Origin: Phoma sp. XZ068
Taxonomy: Eukaryota > Ascomycota > Dothideomycetes > Pleosporales > Didymellaceae
DNA length: 64,000 bases
Assembly (NCBI GenBank): GCA_004835665.1
Contig: RBKR01000002.1
Coordinates: forward strand, 310,001 to 374,000
Direction of reading: 5' to 3'
Numbering within the stretch: position 1 is the stretch's first letter; each line of letters starts with the position of its first letter. The translations under genes and the position numbers were made by a program. Below the pieces are notes generated by a model. The model had not been told where the DNA came from, did no database searches, and saw nothing but the letters and a program-made list of their open reading frames with translations. Positions 11,976 through 21,412 of the stretch are shown here, piece after piece.

Positions 11976-14313
11976 CTAGTAATCTACCATGGGCCACGCA
12001 GTAACCTTACTCTCCTCATCATCCGCCTTCCGCCTCCCCGTCTTTCCAGCACCATACCCAGCCGTCGTGCTCTGAGGCGCAGGACCGCCAACCGAAGGAT
12101 TAAGCATCGTCACATAAGCACCCTGCTCGTACCCACGACTACGCGGCGCTCTAACATGCCGGCCATTGAGAGGAGACGTGAGTGTCATACCAGTGAACAG
12201 AGTATTATGGTTGACTCTGGTGGTGTCGTTCGAGAGCTTGGGAGGCGCTTCGATCTGGGTGCTAGGCTGTGAAGTAGGCAACGCCTCTGACGTGTGCTTT
12301 TCAGTGGCGTTTTGTGGTCGTGAGGGTATGTTTGGACCTAAGACGCCGACTTGGGATCGACATATCACGGTGTCAGTAGGAGGAGGATGTCTGCTTGAGT
12401 ACGTTTTCAGGTTTGGGTCGTCGGGTACGGCGAGGATGAAGCGGAGTGCTCGTCCTACTTTACGAGCGAGCCACATGAGCGAATTCTGCAGCACCGTGTA
12501 TCGCTGTTGCGGTGCGCTCAGGACAGTTTCAGGCCGTGAGTTCGCCGAAACCGGCTCGAAGACGCGCTGCCACGTCCCAGGATCGCGCGTCTTGAGCAGT
12601 GAGCAGTAAATGGCATAGCCGGTTGGCTGCTTGATAACTCTTCTGATGTCGCTCTCATTGGTGAGTATCTGTGGCATGTCAGCCCTAAGATCTTTCGAGA
12701 TATAATCAAGTTGCGCTCACTCTGTATCCGCTCATATCTGCCGCAGCCCTTACATTCCTATCCATCGCAGTTTCATACCTCCATTTGTCACGCCTCCAAT
12801 GCTCCTCGCTCATCTCACCCGCCTCAAATGCCCTTTGAATCACTCTCTGCTGCTCATGATAGCTCCTCAGGATTTCAATCAGCTCCGCGTAGAAGACGCC
12901 CTCGGGCGTCGGGGAATCCTCCTCTGGGAGACCATTGAGTGGCTCGTTGTTATCGCGAATATTTTCCTGCCTCTGTTGCTCCTTTGGGATTCGGCGCTTC
13001 GTGGCGCCTTGAGCGAGCTGCTCCTGCCTTTGGACGAGGTTGTCGACACCGAGATCATCAGTGGCGCAGGATTGGAGGTCCCATTCTCGAGTACGAATGC
13101 TGTCACGAATGCTGTCGTTGTCTGGGAGATCAGCATTGTCATTGTTTGTCAGTTCTCTGGCCAAGTCGACTTGCGTGGGGCGTGGGGCGACGGTGGTAGA
13201 TTCACGACCAACGTCCACAGAGCCGTCGACTGGACGGATTGGCGTATCGATGTGATATATACTGAGACGTTCCGGATGAAGCGAGCTAAGAAGCTCTTCT
13301 GTGTTCAAGGGCTCACCGTCTGCTCCTTCCATTACCTCTCTTGTGTCGTTATTCGGCGATGGTTCATGTGCTCCTTCCCAAGGCGGCAGAGCAGGAAGTG
13401 CAGCCCATTTCCTGTCCACTCGCGTCTCCCGCGCAATCTCACGATCTTGAGGGACAGCAGTTTCTTTTAATCGTTCACTGGAATGATGTAACGAGCTCCT
13501 CCTGGGTTGCGCTGATACTTGACCGTAACCGGTTTGCGAGCCATCAAGCGCACTCGGTCTCTCGACGAGGCTACCTGCTGTGGCGTAGTCGATTGGTATA
13601 TAAGATGGACCTGCTCTAACTGCAGATGGGTTTCCATAAATTTCCGCGAAAGGATTCGTCGTTACTGGCCGCGACGTAGCAGCGCGCGGAGTTAATGGCA
13701 GAGGTAGTGGTGGAGACATAGGACGTTCATGCATACGAACCTGCCAAGGCGGATCTGGTAGATGATTGCCATGAAGGTCGTAGCCGTTGTTTAGTTGTGA
13801 AGTTCGTGTAGAGTTGAGAAAGGAATCCTTGGGCTGACTTTTCGACCTCGAGGTTGGTGGAAGTACTTTCAGAGCCGGTATTGGCTGCGGGAATCCAATC
13901 TCTTTGCCTTTGTATAGAACCGCAGTAGACTTCTTGTCGTTGTCACTATCAAGCTTCGAATGCGTCTCTCTATCTCCTTTGAGCCAGCTGAAGAAGCCAG
14001 CTTGACCTGGATCGGCGCCGCCCCTGAGCTGTATCGTCGACACAGATGTCATGCCTTCTCTATTCCTGACTACCTTATCTTGAGTCGGTTGCCTATTCTG
14101 GTTCAGTGACACGACCGGTATATTTTCGCTGGCTTGAACAGTACGAAGAGTTGAGGAGCAACCTGGGAGTCCAAGGCATAGGGCCTTCGCTATGCAGGGA
14201 AGCTCGCAGAATGGAGATCCTGGGGGACTTGCATACTCAAGCCAAAAGTACACACTGAAATTGACCTCCGTTCGTTTGTCACGGCAGGTGTGAATTGTGT
14301 AATGTTGGCGCAA
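11976..14313 (-). CDS. Uncharacterised large protein, up to 761 aa, two exons
   Basis: No family is recognised. Exon 1 (14313-12721) and exon 2 (12668-11976) join in phase 0 across a 52-base intron (GTGAGC...CCACAG). The first 500 residues are low complexity, rich in Pro, Ser, Arg and Asp, and look disordered. A conserved-looking ordered region straddles the junction: a charged helix with HEQQRVIQRAFEAGEMSEEH, then ILTNESDIRRVIKQPTGY. The tail is basic and Gly/Arg-rich (GAGKTGRRKADDEES), but that string is not a credible P-loop in context. The start is ambiguous: the first 90 residues read unlike the rest, and the internal Met that begins MTSVSTIQLRGGADPG (at 14052) is a good alternative start. 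No signal peptide is obvious. Confidence 0.72.
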
Positions 14314-14625
14314 GTATTGGCGTCTGGCCCTGTCGTTGGTTAAGATATTGTCTGCGTTTGCTCAGGGAGGCATGTGATCAAGGCCTTGAGCGATGAAAAT
14401 GTATGGAGATTGTATTGACGATACAGTAGTGTAAGATAATTCCACCCATACCGTAGGTACCCTGCCAACGCCGAAAGCTCCGATGCTGCGGCGACTGCGC
14501 ACGTATAATGCTGAGATGTATGTACACAAGTGAGAACGGAACCGGAATGCTCACTGGGATATCGTGCCGACATTGCTAAACGCCATGATGAATCTTTGCT
14601 CTTAGAACCGCATCCGATGTCATGA
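14314..14625. other. Short intergenic spacer
   Basis: This 312-base spacer separates two minus-strand genes. It must hold the 3' end of the carrier transcript's downstream flank and the promoter of the 761-aa gene. It is moderately AT-rich and I see no ORF, TATA box or repeat worth naming. Confidence 0.5.
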
Positions 14626-15929
14626 TCATGTTCCACGGTACTCGCCCTCTTCCTCTCGTATTCTGTTTCCCTCCCTCTTCAGCTTTTGGTGGACGAGTTT
14701 CAGTGACTCAAAGGTCATCATGGTCGTCACGGCAGCTGGAATTGCGCGCACCATGTTGGTGCCCATGCCGTTGTAGAAGGCTCTCCAGCCTTCTTCATGT
14801 AGTATGACACTACAAGTTTTGACTACACCTCGATATCTGGGCATGTTGATCATGCCATCGGAGGATGCTGTTCCTGGAGGACGGGTTTGGTGCCCTATGC
14901 CATGCCGCCCTCCCTGGAATGATACGTGGTCGTGCGACGAGGAGGGTAGGGAGCGTTGCTGTGTCTGCAATCGCGTGCGCAGGACCTCGTGCGGATATGT
15001 GGCTGTTGTTGCGCAGACTTTGCTGAGCACGGTTGCGGCCATGATGCCGAACCAGTGCACTTGTTCGGACTGGCCGCCGACCTGGCCCATCTCCAGGCCA
15101 GTAAACTTCATCTTGAGATACTCGTACAGTGGGAATTGAATGGCGACGTGGGTCAGGCCGAGAAGCGCAGGCGAGAGGCCAGAGTAGAAGGATCGAATGC
15201 CTTCGGTGGCGTACATCTTACGGAAGGCGTCGAAGGTGTTTTTGTAGTGCCAGGGCGGGCGGTGTTCGGGAGAGGCACGGGCGCTGACTTGGGACATGAG
15301 TCTGGTCTTGACGACCCAGATGGGGTTTGTGACAAAAGTCGAGGAGGCGCCGGCTGTTATCGAGGCGATTGTGCGTGCGAGCCATTTGTTTTCTGCAGGG
15401 AGCATGTCTTAGTAGGGATCGAAGAAGTTGGCAGGCATGACCTACCCATGCGCTCATTCAGCAGGTCCTTGGTGGACTCGTAGGTGCTCATGTAGACGGC
15501 CCATGTGGGGATATATCCCAACAACATGGGGCCGAGGCCTCTGTATAGTCCGCGAATGCCATCCTCTATCCAAATGGTGCGGGCGGTGCCAGAGAGGCCT
15601 TTGTAGACAACGCGCGTGGGGCCGGCGTATTTGCGTGGGCGGAAGGAGCCCTGGGCCTGCAGGCGGGTTTTGATGACATCGAGCGGGCAGGTCACGATAC
15701 CGGAAGCGACACCGGCGGAGGCCCCACACAGCGCATTGACGGGCCCGTCCGGCAGCTTCGATACCTTGACGGCGAGGGCAGCAAAGGGCTGGCTCCAATT
15801 GCTGCGCTCGTGGGTCGCGGCCATGGCGCGGGAGGCAGGCGCGGGCGGTGTCGGGGCATACCGGTCGGAGACGATAGTCGGGGACGGCGGCTCGGGGTTG
15901 TGTTCAGACATGGAGGGCGCTGCAGTCAC
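14626..15929 (-). CDS. YIA6: Mitochondrial NAD+ carrier (SLC25 family, Yia6-like)
   Basis: Mitochondrial carriers of this subgroup import NAD+ across the inner membrane. Exon 1 (15929-15446) and exon 2 (15392-14626) encode 416 aa, longer than the typical 300 because of a Pro/Ala-rich N terminus of about 65 residues and a loop insertion before the last repeat. Three SLC25 repeats are visible through the PX(D/E/W)XX(K/R) signatures: CPLDVIKTRLQ in repeat 1, NPIWVVKTRLM in repeat 2 and YPHEVLRTRLQ in repeat 3. The Trp-containing repeat-2 signature and the GYIPTWAVYMSTYE segment are features of the Yia6/Yea6 (NAD+), Flx1 and Rim2 branch; the RAIPAAVTTMMTFE segment fits Yia6 best. FAD/folate or pyrimidine-nucleotide transport remains a lesser possibility. 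The gene is divergent from QCR7. Confidence 0.88.
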
Positions 15930-16430
15930 CGGGTTGTTAGAGCCATGCTGTCGCTGTGGATGCTGGGGGGAAGGGTCCGTACTGGCCGTCGTCCCCTATG
16001 GAGTGCCTCAGTGTGCGGAAACCCCGCAGCACTCGAGTGACACAGTAGCTAGCAGATGGGCAGCTCCATGGACGGGCGGCGCGGGGAGAGGGAAGAGGAG
16101 CGGACAGCGGGTGGGCGCGCCGGGGGCGGGCAGGACAGCGGACAGCGGAGGGCTGGGCGCGGGCGGGCTGGGCGCAGTGAAGGGGCGCGCAGGGTGCTGG
16201 TGGTTGTGGAGGGTGCTGAGATGTCGCAGGGCGGTGGTGCGCTCGCTCGCTCGCCGTCGCAGAAACCCGGGCGGCGGTGGGGAGCTGGCGCGGGCACGGA
16301 CGCGACTGCCAGTTTGGCCAATATTGTCCAATCGCTCTTGCCCTTTGTCAGCACTCACAGGAAACTTCGACCTCCATTGCACGCACGCAGCACCCCGACC
16401 ACCCGCACACGCCCGCCCAACACCGCCACC
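15930..16430. promoter_or_regulatory. Bidirectional promoter between NAD+ carrier and QCR7
   Basis: Two divergent start codons lie 501 bases apart, so both genes probably share this GC-rich region. It contains GC-rich and GCTC-repeat tracts (for example the GCTCGCTCGC run near 16240) and, about 100 bases before the QCR7 start, two CCAAT boxes. Both products act in the inner mitochondrial membrane, which makes coordinated control plausible; that is inference. A 313-codon minus-strand frame running through this region and through QCR7 is judged to be a shadow. Confidence 0.6.
16318..16332 (+). promoter_or_regulatory. Tandem CCAAT boxes upstream of QCR7
   Basis: Two exact CCAAT pentamers begin at 16318 and 16328, ten bases apart and roughly 100 bases before the QCR7 ATG. 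The fungal Hap2/3/5 (CBC) complex binds CCAAT and controls many respiratory-chain genes. The close spacing of about one helical turn is noteworthy. Whether both sites are used cannot be told from sequence. Confidence 0.5.
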
Positions 16431-17053
16431 ATGTCTGCGCCGTCTCTCGCCCCGATGATCATGAAGCGCCCGTGGCTGCAGCGCTGGATGAAGCCCCTCG
16501 CCAACTGGTACACCAACGCCGCCGGCTACAGGCAGCTCGGCCTGAGGTACGCTGCACCCGTCGAACCGCGCGAGGAGGCCTCCAATTGGCCGTCTGGAGA
16601 GTGCATTGATGCACGGGATGGCAATTGGGGGGATGCTGGATGCACAGGGACCTGAGCTGACCGACTGCCTCACAGGGCCGATGACCTGCTCCCCGAGGAG
16701 AACGACGTCGTCCACACCGCCCTCAAGCGCCTCCGACCCCAGGACGCCTACGACCGCGTCTTCCGTCTGCGCCGCGCTTTCCAGGTACACGCTGCCGAGC
16801 ATTGGAGTTGAGGAACTGGAGCTAAGATGTCGCAGTTGTCCATGAGCCACCAGCTCTTGCCCAAGGAGGAGTGGACCAAGCCCGAGGAGGTACGTCACGA
16901 CAGCTGTACAGACAGGAAGATTCCCCGGCGCTGACTTTACAGGACACACCCTACCTCACCAAGTACATCGAGGAGATCGAGACCGAGATGGCTGAGCGCG
17001 AGGACCTCGAGGCCATGGTCATCACCAAGAGGAAGGCCAACGCTGGCCACTAG
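16431..17053 (+). CDS. QCR7: Ubiquinol-cytochrome c reductase subunit 7 (14 kDa, Qcr7)
   Basis: Qcr7 is a small matrix-side subunit of respiratory complex III. Four exons (16431-16546, 16676-16784, 16836-16889, 16943-17053) encode 129 aa, the normal size. Recognisable blocks are the N-terminal NWYTNAAGYRQLGLRADD, the central LKRLRPQDAYDRVFRLRRAF, the segment HQLLPKEEWTKPEED and the C-terminal PYLTKYIEEIETEMAERED. All junctions obey GT..AG and the joined product is collinear with the family, so the model is strong. Intron 1 (129 bases) is longer than the usual 50. No cleaved presequence is expected; the N terminus begins MSAPSLAPMIMKRPW. The start codon has a good context (CCACCATGT). It is divergent from the mitochondrial carrier. 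Confidence 0.95.
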
Positions 17054-18195
17054 ATGTGTACATACAGCGCTGTGTGGAAGAAGAGGCGAATGAGCAGCTG
17101 ACCGAGTGCGCGTTGTGCAATAGATTGTATAACACACATCTTTCAATTGATACCGAAGTTCTTGACTGTCATTTGCGTACTGACTACATATTCTCCGACA
17201 TCTACTCTGATTATTTCCAATGGCTTTGGCCGTCATCTCGGCTTCAACAACCTACAGAATCATCCTGGAGCACCCAAAAACAGCAGCAACTAGCTGGTGC
17301 AGTACGCGTTCGTCAACAGCCCAATTAACTGCATGGTGCTGACATTGCTGTGAACGACTTGAGCAATATCTGGGAGAGGGCTGGGAAAAAAGACGCTGAG
17401 TGTCTGTGCAGGCGTCTAAGTTCAGTTGTTGAGACTGAGCGTGAATACGATTTCGGCAGTGAGAGGAGGAACAACAAGATCGCAAAGACACAATCCATGA
17501 AGAAGCGACTGCACACTGGACGAAGCGCGAACGAGCGATTTCAATGAACAAGAGCCAATGAGGTTCGAAGTACTGGAGCGTGATTGGCAGATCTTACGAC
17601 TACTTCAAGTCTGTTACGACTACATCTCAGCCTCGTATCGTGTTCGCGTAACAGCAAGGCTCGTCTTCAGGGACCCTAGGAACTACAACTACAAGCACCC
17701 GGATATGACGGCGTGACTTCCACTGTATAAGCCCACTAGCTCTCCAAAGACTGGGACAGGGTCCATTGCAGTCAAAGACCCACCAAAACACCCTCTAGCT
17801 CGCTTTAGCCCATTAACCTCATCTCGACCATTCATTCACCCTTCAAAACCCAAAACATTAATGCATTAAGGTGCTGGCACGAATAACGCGAGGCTGGGAC
17901 ACGATGATCTCACCGTCGCAGCGTCAGGTGGAAGCGGTGCTGATCGCCGTTCCTGACGTCACGCACCTCCCCTGATCCTGCTTTCACGACATACTCTCCC
18001 GCGCACAACAACGTCGGTGCCGTAGGTAAAGATGATATAAGATATATAAGCTTCACTGCCGTCTTTTCCGTCTTGCTTTCCAATCCAGTCCACTTTTCAG
18101 TAAATCAAGCTCTTTACCTTGCTATTTCAAGCCCGATTTCCCAATCCGGTCACCATACACTAAATCCACTACACACCACCACAAAGCAAGAAACC
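17054..18195. other. Intergenic region
   Basis: This holds the QCR7 3' flank and the upstream region of the next plus-strand gene. Short open frames on the minus strand (for example 17551-17252) show no motif. Around 17830-17900 there are AT-rich patches, and a TATA-like element lies near 18043. The stretch 18055-18190 is C/T-rich and looks like a 5' leader. Confidence 0.5.
18043..18050 (+). promoter_or_regulatory. TATA-like element
   Basis: The sequence TATATAAG lies about 150 bases before the start codon of the 140-aa gene and is followed by a CT-rich leader. This is the clearest TATA box in the window. It suggests a focused, possibly inducible promoter; transcript ends would be needed to confirm it. 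Confidence 0.45.
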
Positions 18196-18672
18196 ATGCC
18201 TCTCTTCGGCCGCCGTGAACCCGTTCCTCCCCCCGCCCCCGTGGAATCCCCCACCAGGAGAAACGGCCTCTTCTCCCGCCGCCGCTCCTCAAGCTCAGAC
18301 ATCCACCGCGCATCCACCCACCACTCACACTCAACCTCAACATCCAGCACAAAGCGACACTCATCAATTCTGCACCGCGGCTCCGGCGACCCCAGCATCC
18401 ACGCTGCCACGCAGTCTTTGCGCCAAGCCGAGGCTGCCGAGCGCGAAGCCGACGCCGCGCTGTTCAGGGCGAAGAACGCGGTGCGGGATGCGCGCGAGCA
18501 TGTGAGGCGGTTGGAGAGGGAGGCCGCGGAGGAAGCGAGGTTGGCGAAGATTAAGCAGAGTGAGGCGAAGGCTTTGGGGAAGAAGGGGAGGGCGCTTGGT
18601 CGTGAGTATTCTTCCATGACGAGATGAGATGAGATGAATTGGGCTAATGATGTAGGACATGACCACATCTAG
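18196..18672 (+). CDS. Small basic coiled-coil protein, 140 aa
   Basis: I cannot name a function. Exon 1 is 18196-18601 and a 17-base terminal exon is 18656-18672; the 54-base intron starts GTGAGT and ends TGTAG. Splicing gives a C terminus GRHDHI, whereas reading through the intron would end EYSSMTR. The first 75 residues are Pro/Ser/Arg-rich with two RRR clusters (SRRRSSSS) and many His. Residues about 78-130 form an Ala/Glu/Arg-rich amphipathic helix (AEREADAALFRAKNAVRDA) that should be a coiled coil. The chosen Met (MPLFGRREPVPPP) has a good context (AAACCATGC) and follows the CT-rich leader; an in-frame Met 41 codons earlier lies within that leader. Likely cytoplasmic, with no signal peptide or membrane segment. 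Confidence 0.75.
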
Positions 18673-18950
18673 ATGGTAGAAGTAGCGTGACCAAAATGTT
18701 TCCAGATTGGTGGTGGATGTTTATATGGTGATTGTACGATATAACGATGGGAACGATGATTATGACAGCGAGGCGTTAGTTGGTGAATTGATACCATTCT
18801 GCACAAGCATTCAGCAATAGCAATCAAACAAAACTTGTTTAAACAAATCCCGAAATATAATTGTGCAAGCTTCGACAATGTCCTCTTCACGAGGACTCGT
18901 TTATATACAAACTAAAGTATCTACAAGAACGTCACACCCACATATCCGAC

Positions 18951-20126
18951 CTACTGCTCAAGCTCGTCAAGCGCAGCAAGAGCATCTGCCAACTTCCTCC
19001 TCAGCGCAGCCCTCTTACTCCTACTCCCAATGCTGCGCTTCGAGTTGGTGCACGCCTCCTCGACCTTCTCTTCGTCCACCTCCGCAGCAGGAACAGGTGT
19101 CGGGGTAGCCGTCCCAGCAGGCGCCGCACTCGTAGGAGCCGCAGAAGCAGCAGCCGCCGACGCCGCACCACCCTTCATCATCTGTAGACTAGTCTCATAA
19201 TCACCGGTGCCATTCTGAGGATCCTTATCCGTTGCCTTACCCTTACACGCCGTCCCATCCTTGGACTTGCCAAACTTGCCCGACAGCGACTGGAACGACC
19301 TCGGCTTGGTGAGCGTAGTCGCCATATTCTGATTCGCCTCTTGATCCCAGCCGTTGATAAAGTCGCCGTGCATGCAGTGACTAGATCCACACGCGAGTTC
19401 GAACGGGGCTTTGCCGTCCCAGCCGTTGGGCGCGACGCTGGATACATCGTAGCGGATGGAGAAGCGGAGCTGGGGCATCATTTTCATGCCGCTGGGACAT
19501 TTGCCGCTGTTTTCGCGCGACCAGGCGACTTCCTTGGTGGCTTCGTTGTAGCAGTCTTGGAAGAAGAAGGCTGTTTGTAGGACTTTGCAGCCTTTGAGGG
19601 GGAAGTCGGAATACTCCTTTCCGCCCTCGTCGAAGGGCTTGCCTTCGCAGAGCCAGGCTAGTTTGGTGCCGTAGTTGACTTCGTCGGCGGAGGTGGCGTT
19701 GACAGTACCGGCGAGGATGGCGAGGTCCTCCGGGATGGGGATCTCGGCGGCGGAGGACTTCTCGAATTGGTAGTATGCAGTGAAGCGCTTGGGCTTGACA
19801 GGAGTGTGCTTCCCGTCGCCAGTGTAGTATAGAGTAGGAACCCCTGCACTTGTCAGCACAGTACATCAATATAGCCAGACAATATACTAACAGTAGACGG
19901 AGAAGTCATTCGGGTTGTTGGCAGTAGCGCAACCAGCTCGTAGCTCGTCCGAGGTGGGCAAGTCCTTGGTCACCACGTCCGAGCCAAAGAAGCTGTGCAT
20001 GTGCGAAGTGTACTGCCCAGGGAGAACAATGGGGTCGATATTCTTCATCATGAACTGAGAGACATCCGTGTTGGTGTAGGCTTGCGCCAGGCCGGCAGCA
20101 GCGGCGAGAAGAGCGAGCTTGGACAT
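18951..20126 (-). CDS. Secreted DUF1996-domain protein, 375 aa
   Basis: DUF1996 proteins are common extracellular proteins of filamentous fungi with no established biochemical role. Exon 1 (20126-19892) and exon 2 (19843-18951) join at Ser-Val-Tyr-Trp, a conserved stretch of the domain. The signal peptide is residues 1-16 (MSKLALLAAAAGLAQA). The domain spans roughly 25-260, with the typical HMHSFFGSD near its start, the SVYWVPTLYYTGDG block and the later CGSSHCMHGDFINGWD block. The C-terminal 100 residues are Ala/Thr/Pro-rich and then basic (SKRSIGSRSKRAALRRK), an unusual charged end for a secreted protein. A Met 16 codons upstream is in frame but would bury the signal peptide, so 20126 is preferred. 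Confidence 0.88.
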
Positions 20127-21412
20127 GTTGAGTGAATGTTGTGAATCGTAAACGAATGGACGCAGGTTTAGCAAAGGAAAAAGTCGTGTGCTAGACCTGC
20201 AAGCAACAACGGATTGTTAGAAACGAATGTGTTTGAAGGAAAACTGAGAAGAGATACAAGATAGTACATGATGAGCAGCATCATTTTTATCTATCGGCAG
20301 CGGTCCGTGGAGGCAGGTGTCTGCCAAGGCATGAAGATGGAAACCCGTTTGAAGTTTCATTGATGGCTGTTTCGTTTATGGGTCTTCCCGTCGCCTGTCG
20401 AGAGAATGCAGTCACGATCTAATCTCCAAAAGTATCCATCACGATCGGGGCATAGCTCGATGCAGCACCGTTATCGTTCTTGGCTGTTTGAGAGTATTCG
20501 TCGGTGGAGCCTCAGGCACCTGGGCATGCTGAAAAGGGAGGAGTAGTCGGCAAGATAGCGAACCCGACGGCAATGCGAGAGCGAGCACAGATCATATCGT
20601 GCGATTTGCCCTTTTCGTCCTGTTTAAGTACAAGGAGAAAGGTCTGACAACGGGACCCGGCAGTCGACATCCCTGTCTTACCCGCTCCACCTCGAAACTG
20701 AAACTGCCAAGTCGAAACAGCCGCTCGGCAGGAGTTACGATTCATGTTGGCCTTTGTATGCAGTCAGATTCGACAAGAGTAGTGATTCGTGATTGTCTGC
20801 TGGATGGAACAACTGTCAAAGGAGCGATGTGGAGAAGTGAGGGTCGAATCTGGAAGCCGATGCCTTGAATGCGAAATCACAGCAAGGGTCCGCTTATCAA
20901 GATTGCAGACGGTCTTGCTGAAGGATCTTGCCTGGCGACCTTTCGCATGAGAAGGCTGAATGTAGGACTGCCGTTAAGACATGTGAGCATCATCAGTCAC
21001 CTATGTCGCAGGGAACGCGCCCTCAGCTTCCAAGTCTTGCATATCCTATCTTCTTGATTCTTACGACAGCCAGTTGCTGGTAGGCCATATGCACCTATAG
21101 GCTGCCCAATGCTAGAAATCCCACCAAGAACAAGTACAAATGAAACTACCAAAGGAAGGCAAGACGCCGAAGCTATGCATGTATCCAGCCCCTCTATTAA
21201 TGTTCGCCCGCCTTTTGGATCCCTGCCAAACGCCATGCTATGCAAACTCTTCTCGAATCCCATTCGTCCTAAGCCTCTCCTTGTTGACTGTTCCTCGGAC
21301 TTTCAAACTGTAGAATCATAGTACGCATACTCGGACTCGTCAAACCCCTCCTCCTTCTGACCAAACTCCCATACTTGCTGTCCTTATCGCTTTCTTGCTG
21401 GGCAGCACATTC
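20127..21412. other. Intergenic region
   Basis: Upstream sequence of the DUF1996 gene and downstream flank of sepH. A possible TATA-like element for the minus-strand gene (GATAAAAATG) is near 20280-20290. Open frames on both strands are short and lack motifs. Confidence 0.5.

Noticed and set aside
12010..12060. GAGKTG string near the C terminus of the 761-aa protein as a Walker A motif
   Set aside because: It lies in a disordered Gly-rich tail without the hydrophobic strand or Walker B needed for a nucleotide-binding fold.
12799..13470. 223-codon plus-strand ORF
   Set aside because: Antisense to the large two-exon minus-strand gene, whose splice joint is consistent; no motif.
16008..16949. 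313-codon minus-strand ORF through the QCR7 gene and its promoter
   Set aside because: It is antisense to confirmed QCR7 exons and introns, is Pro/Ala/Arg-rich as expected for a GC-rich shadow, and has no motif.
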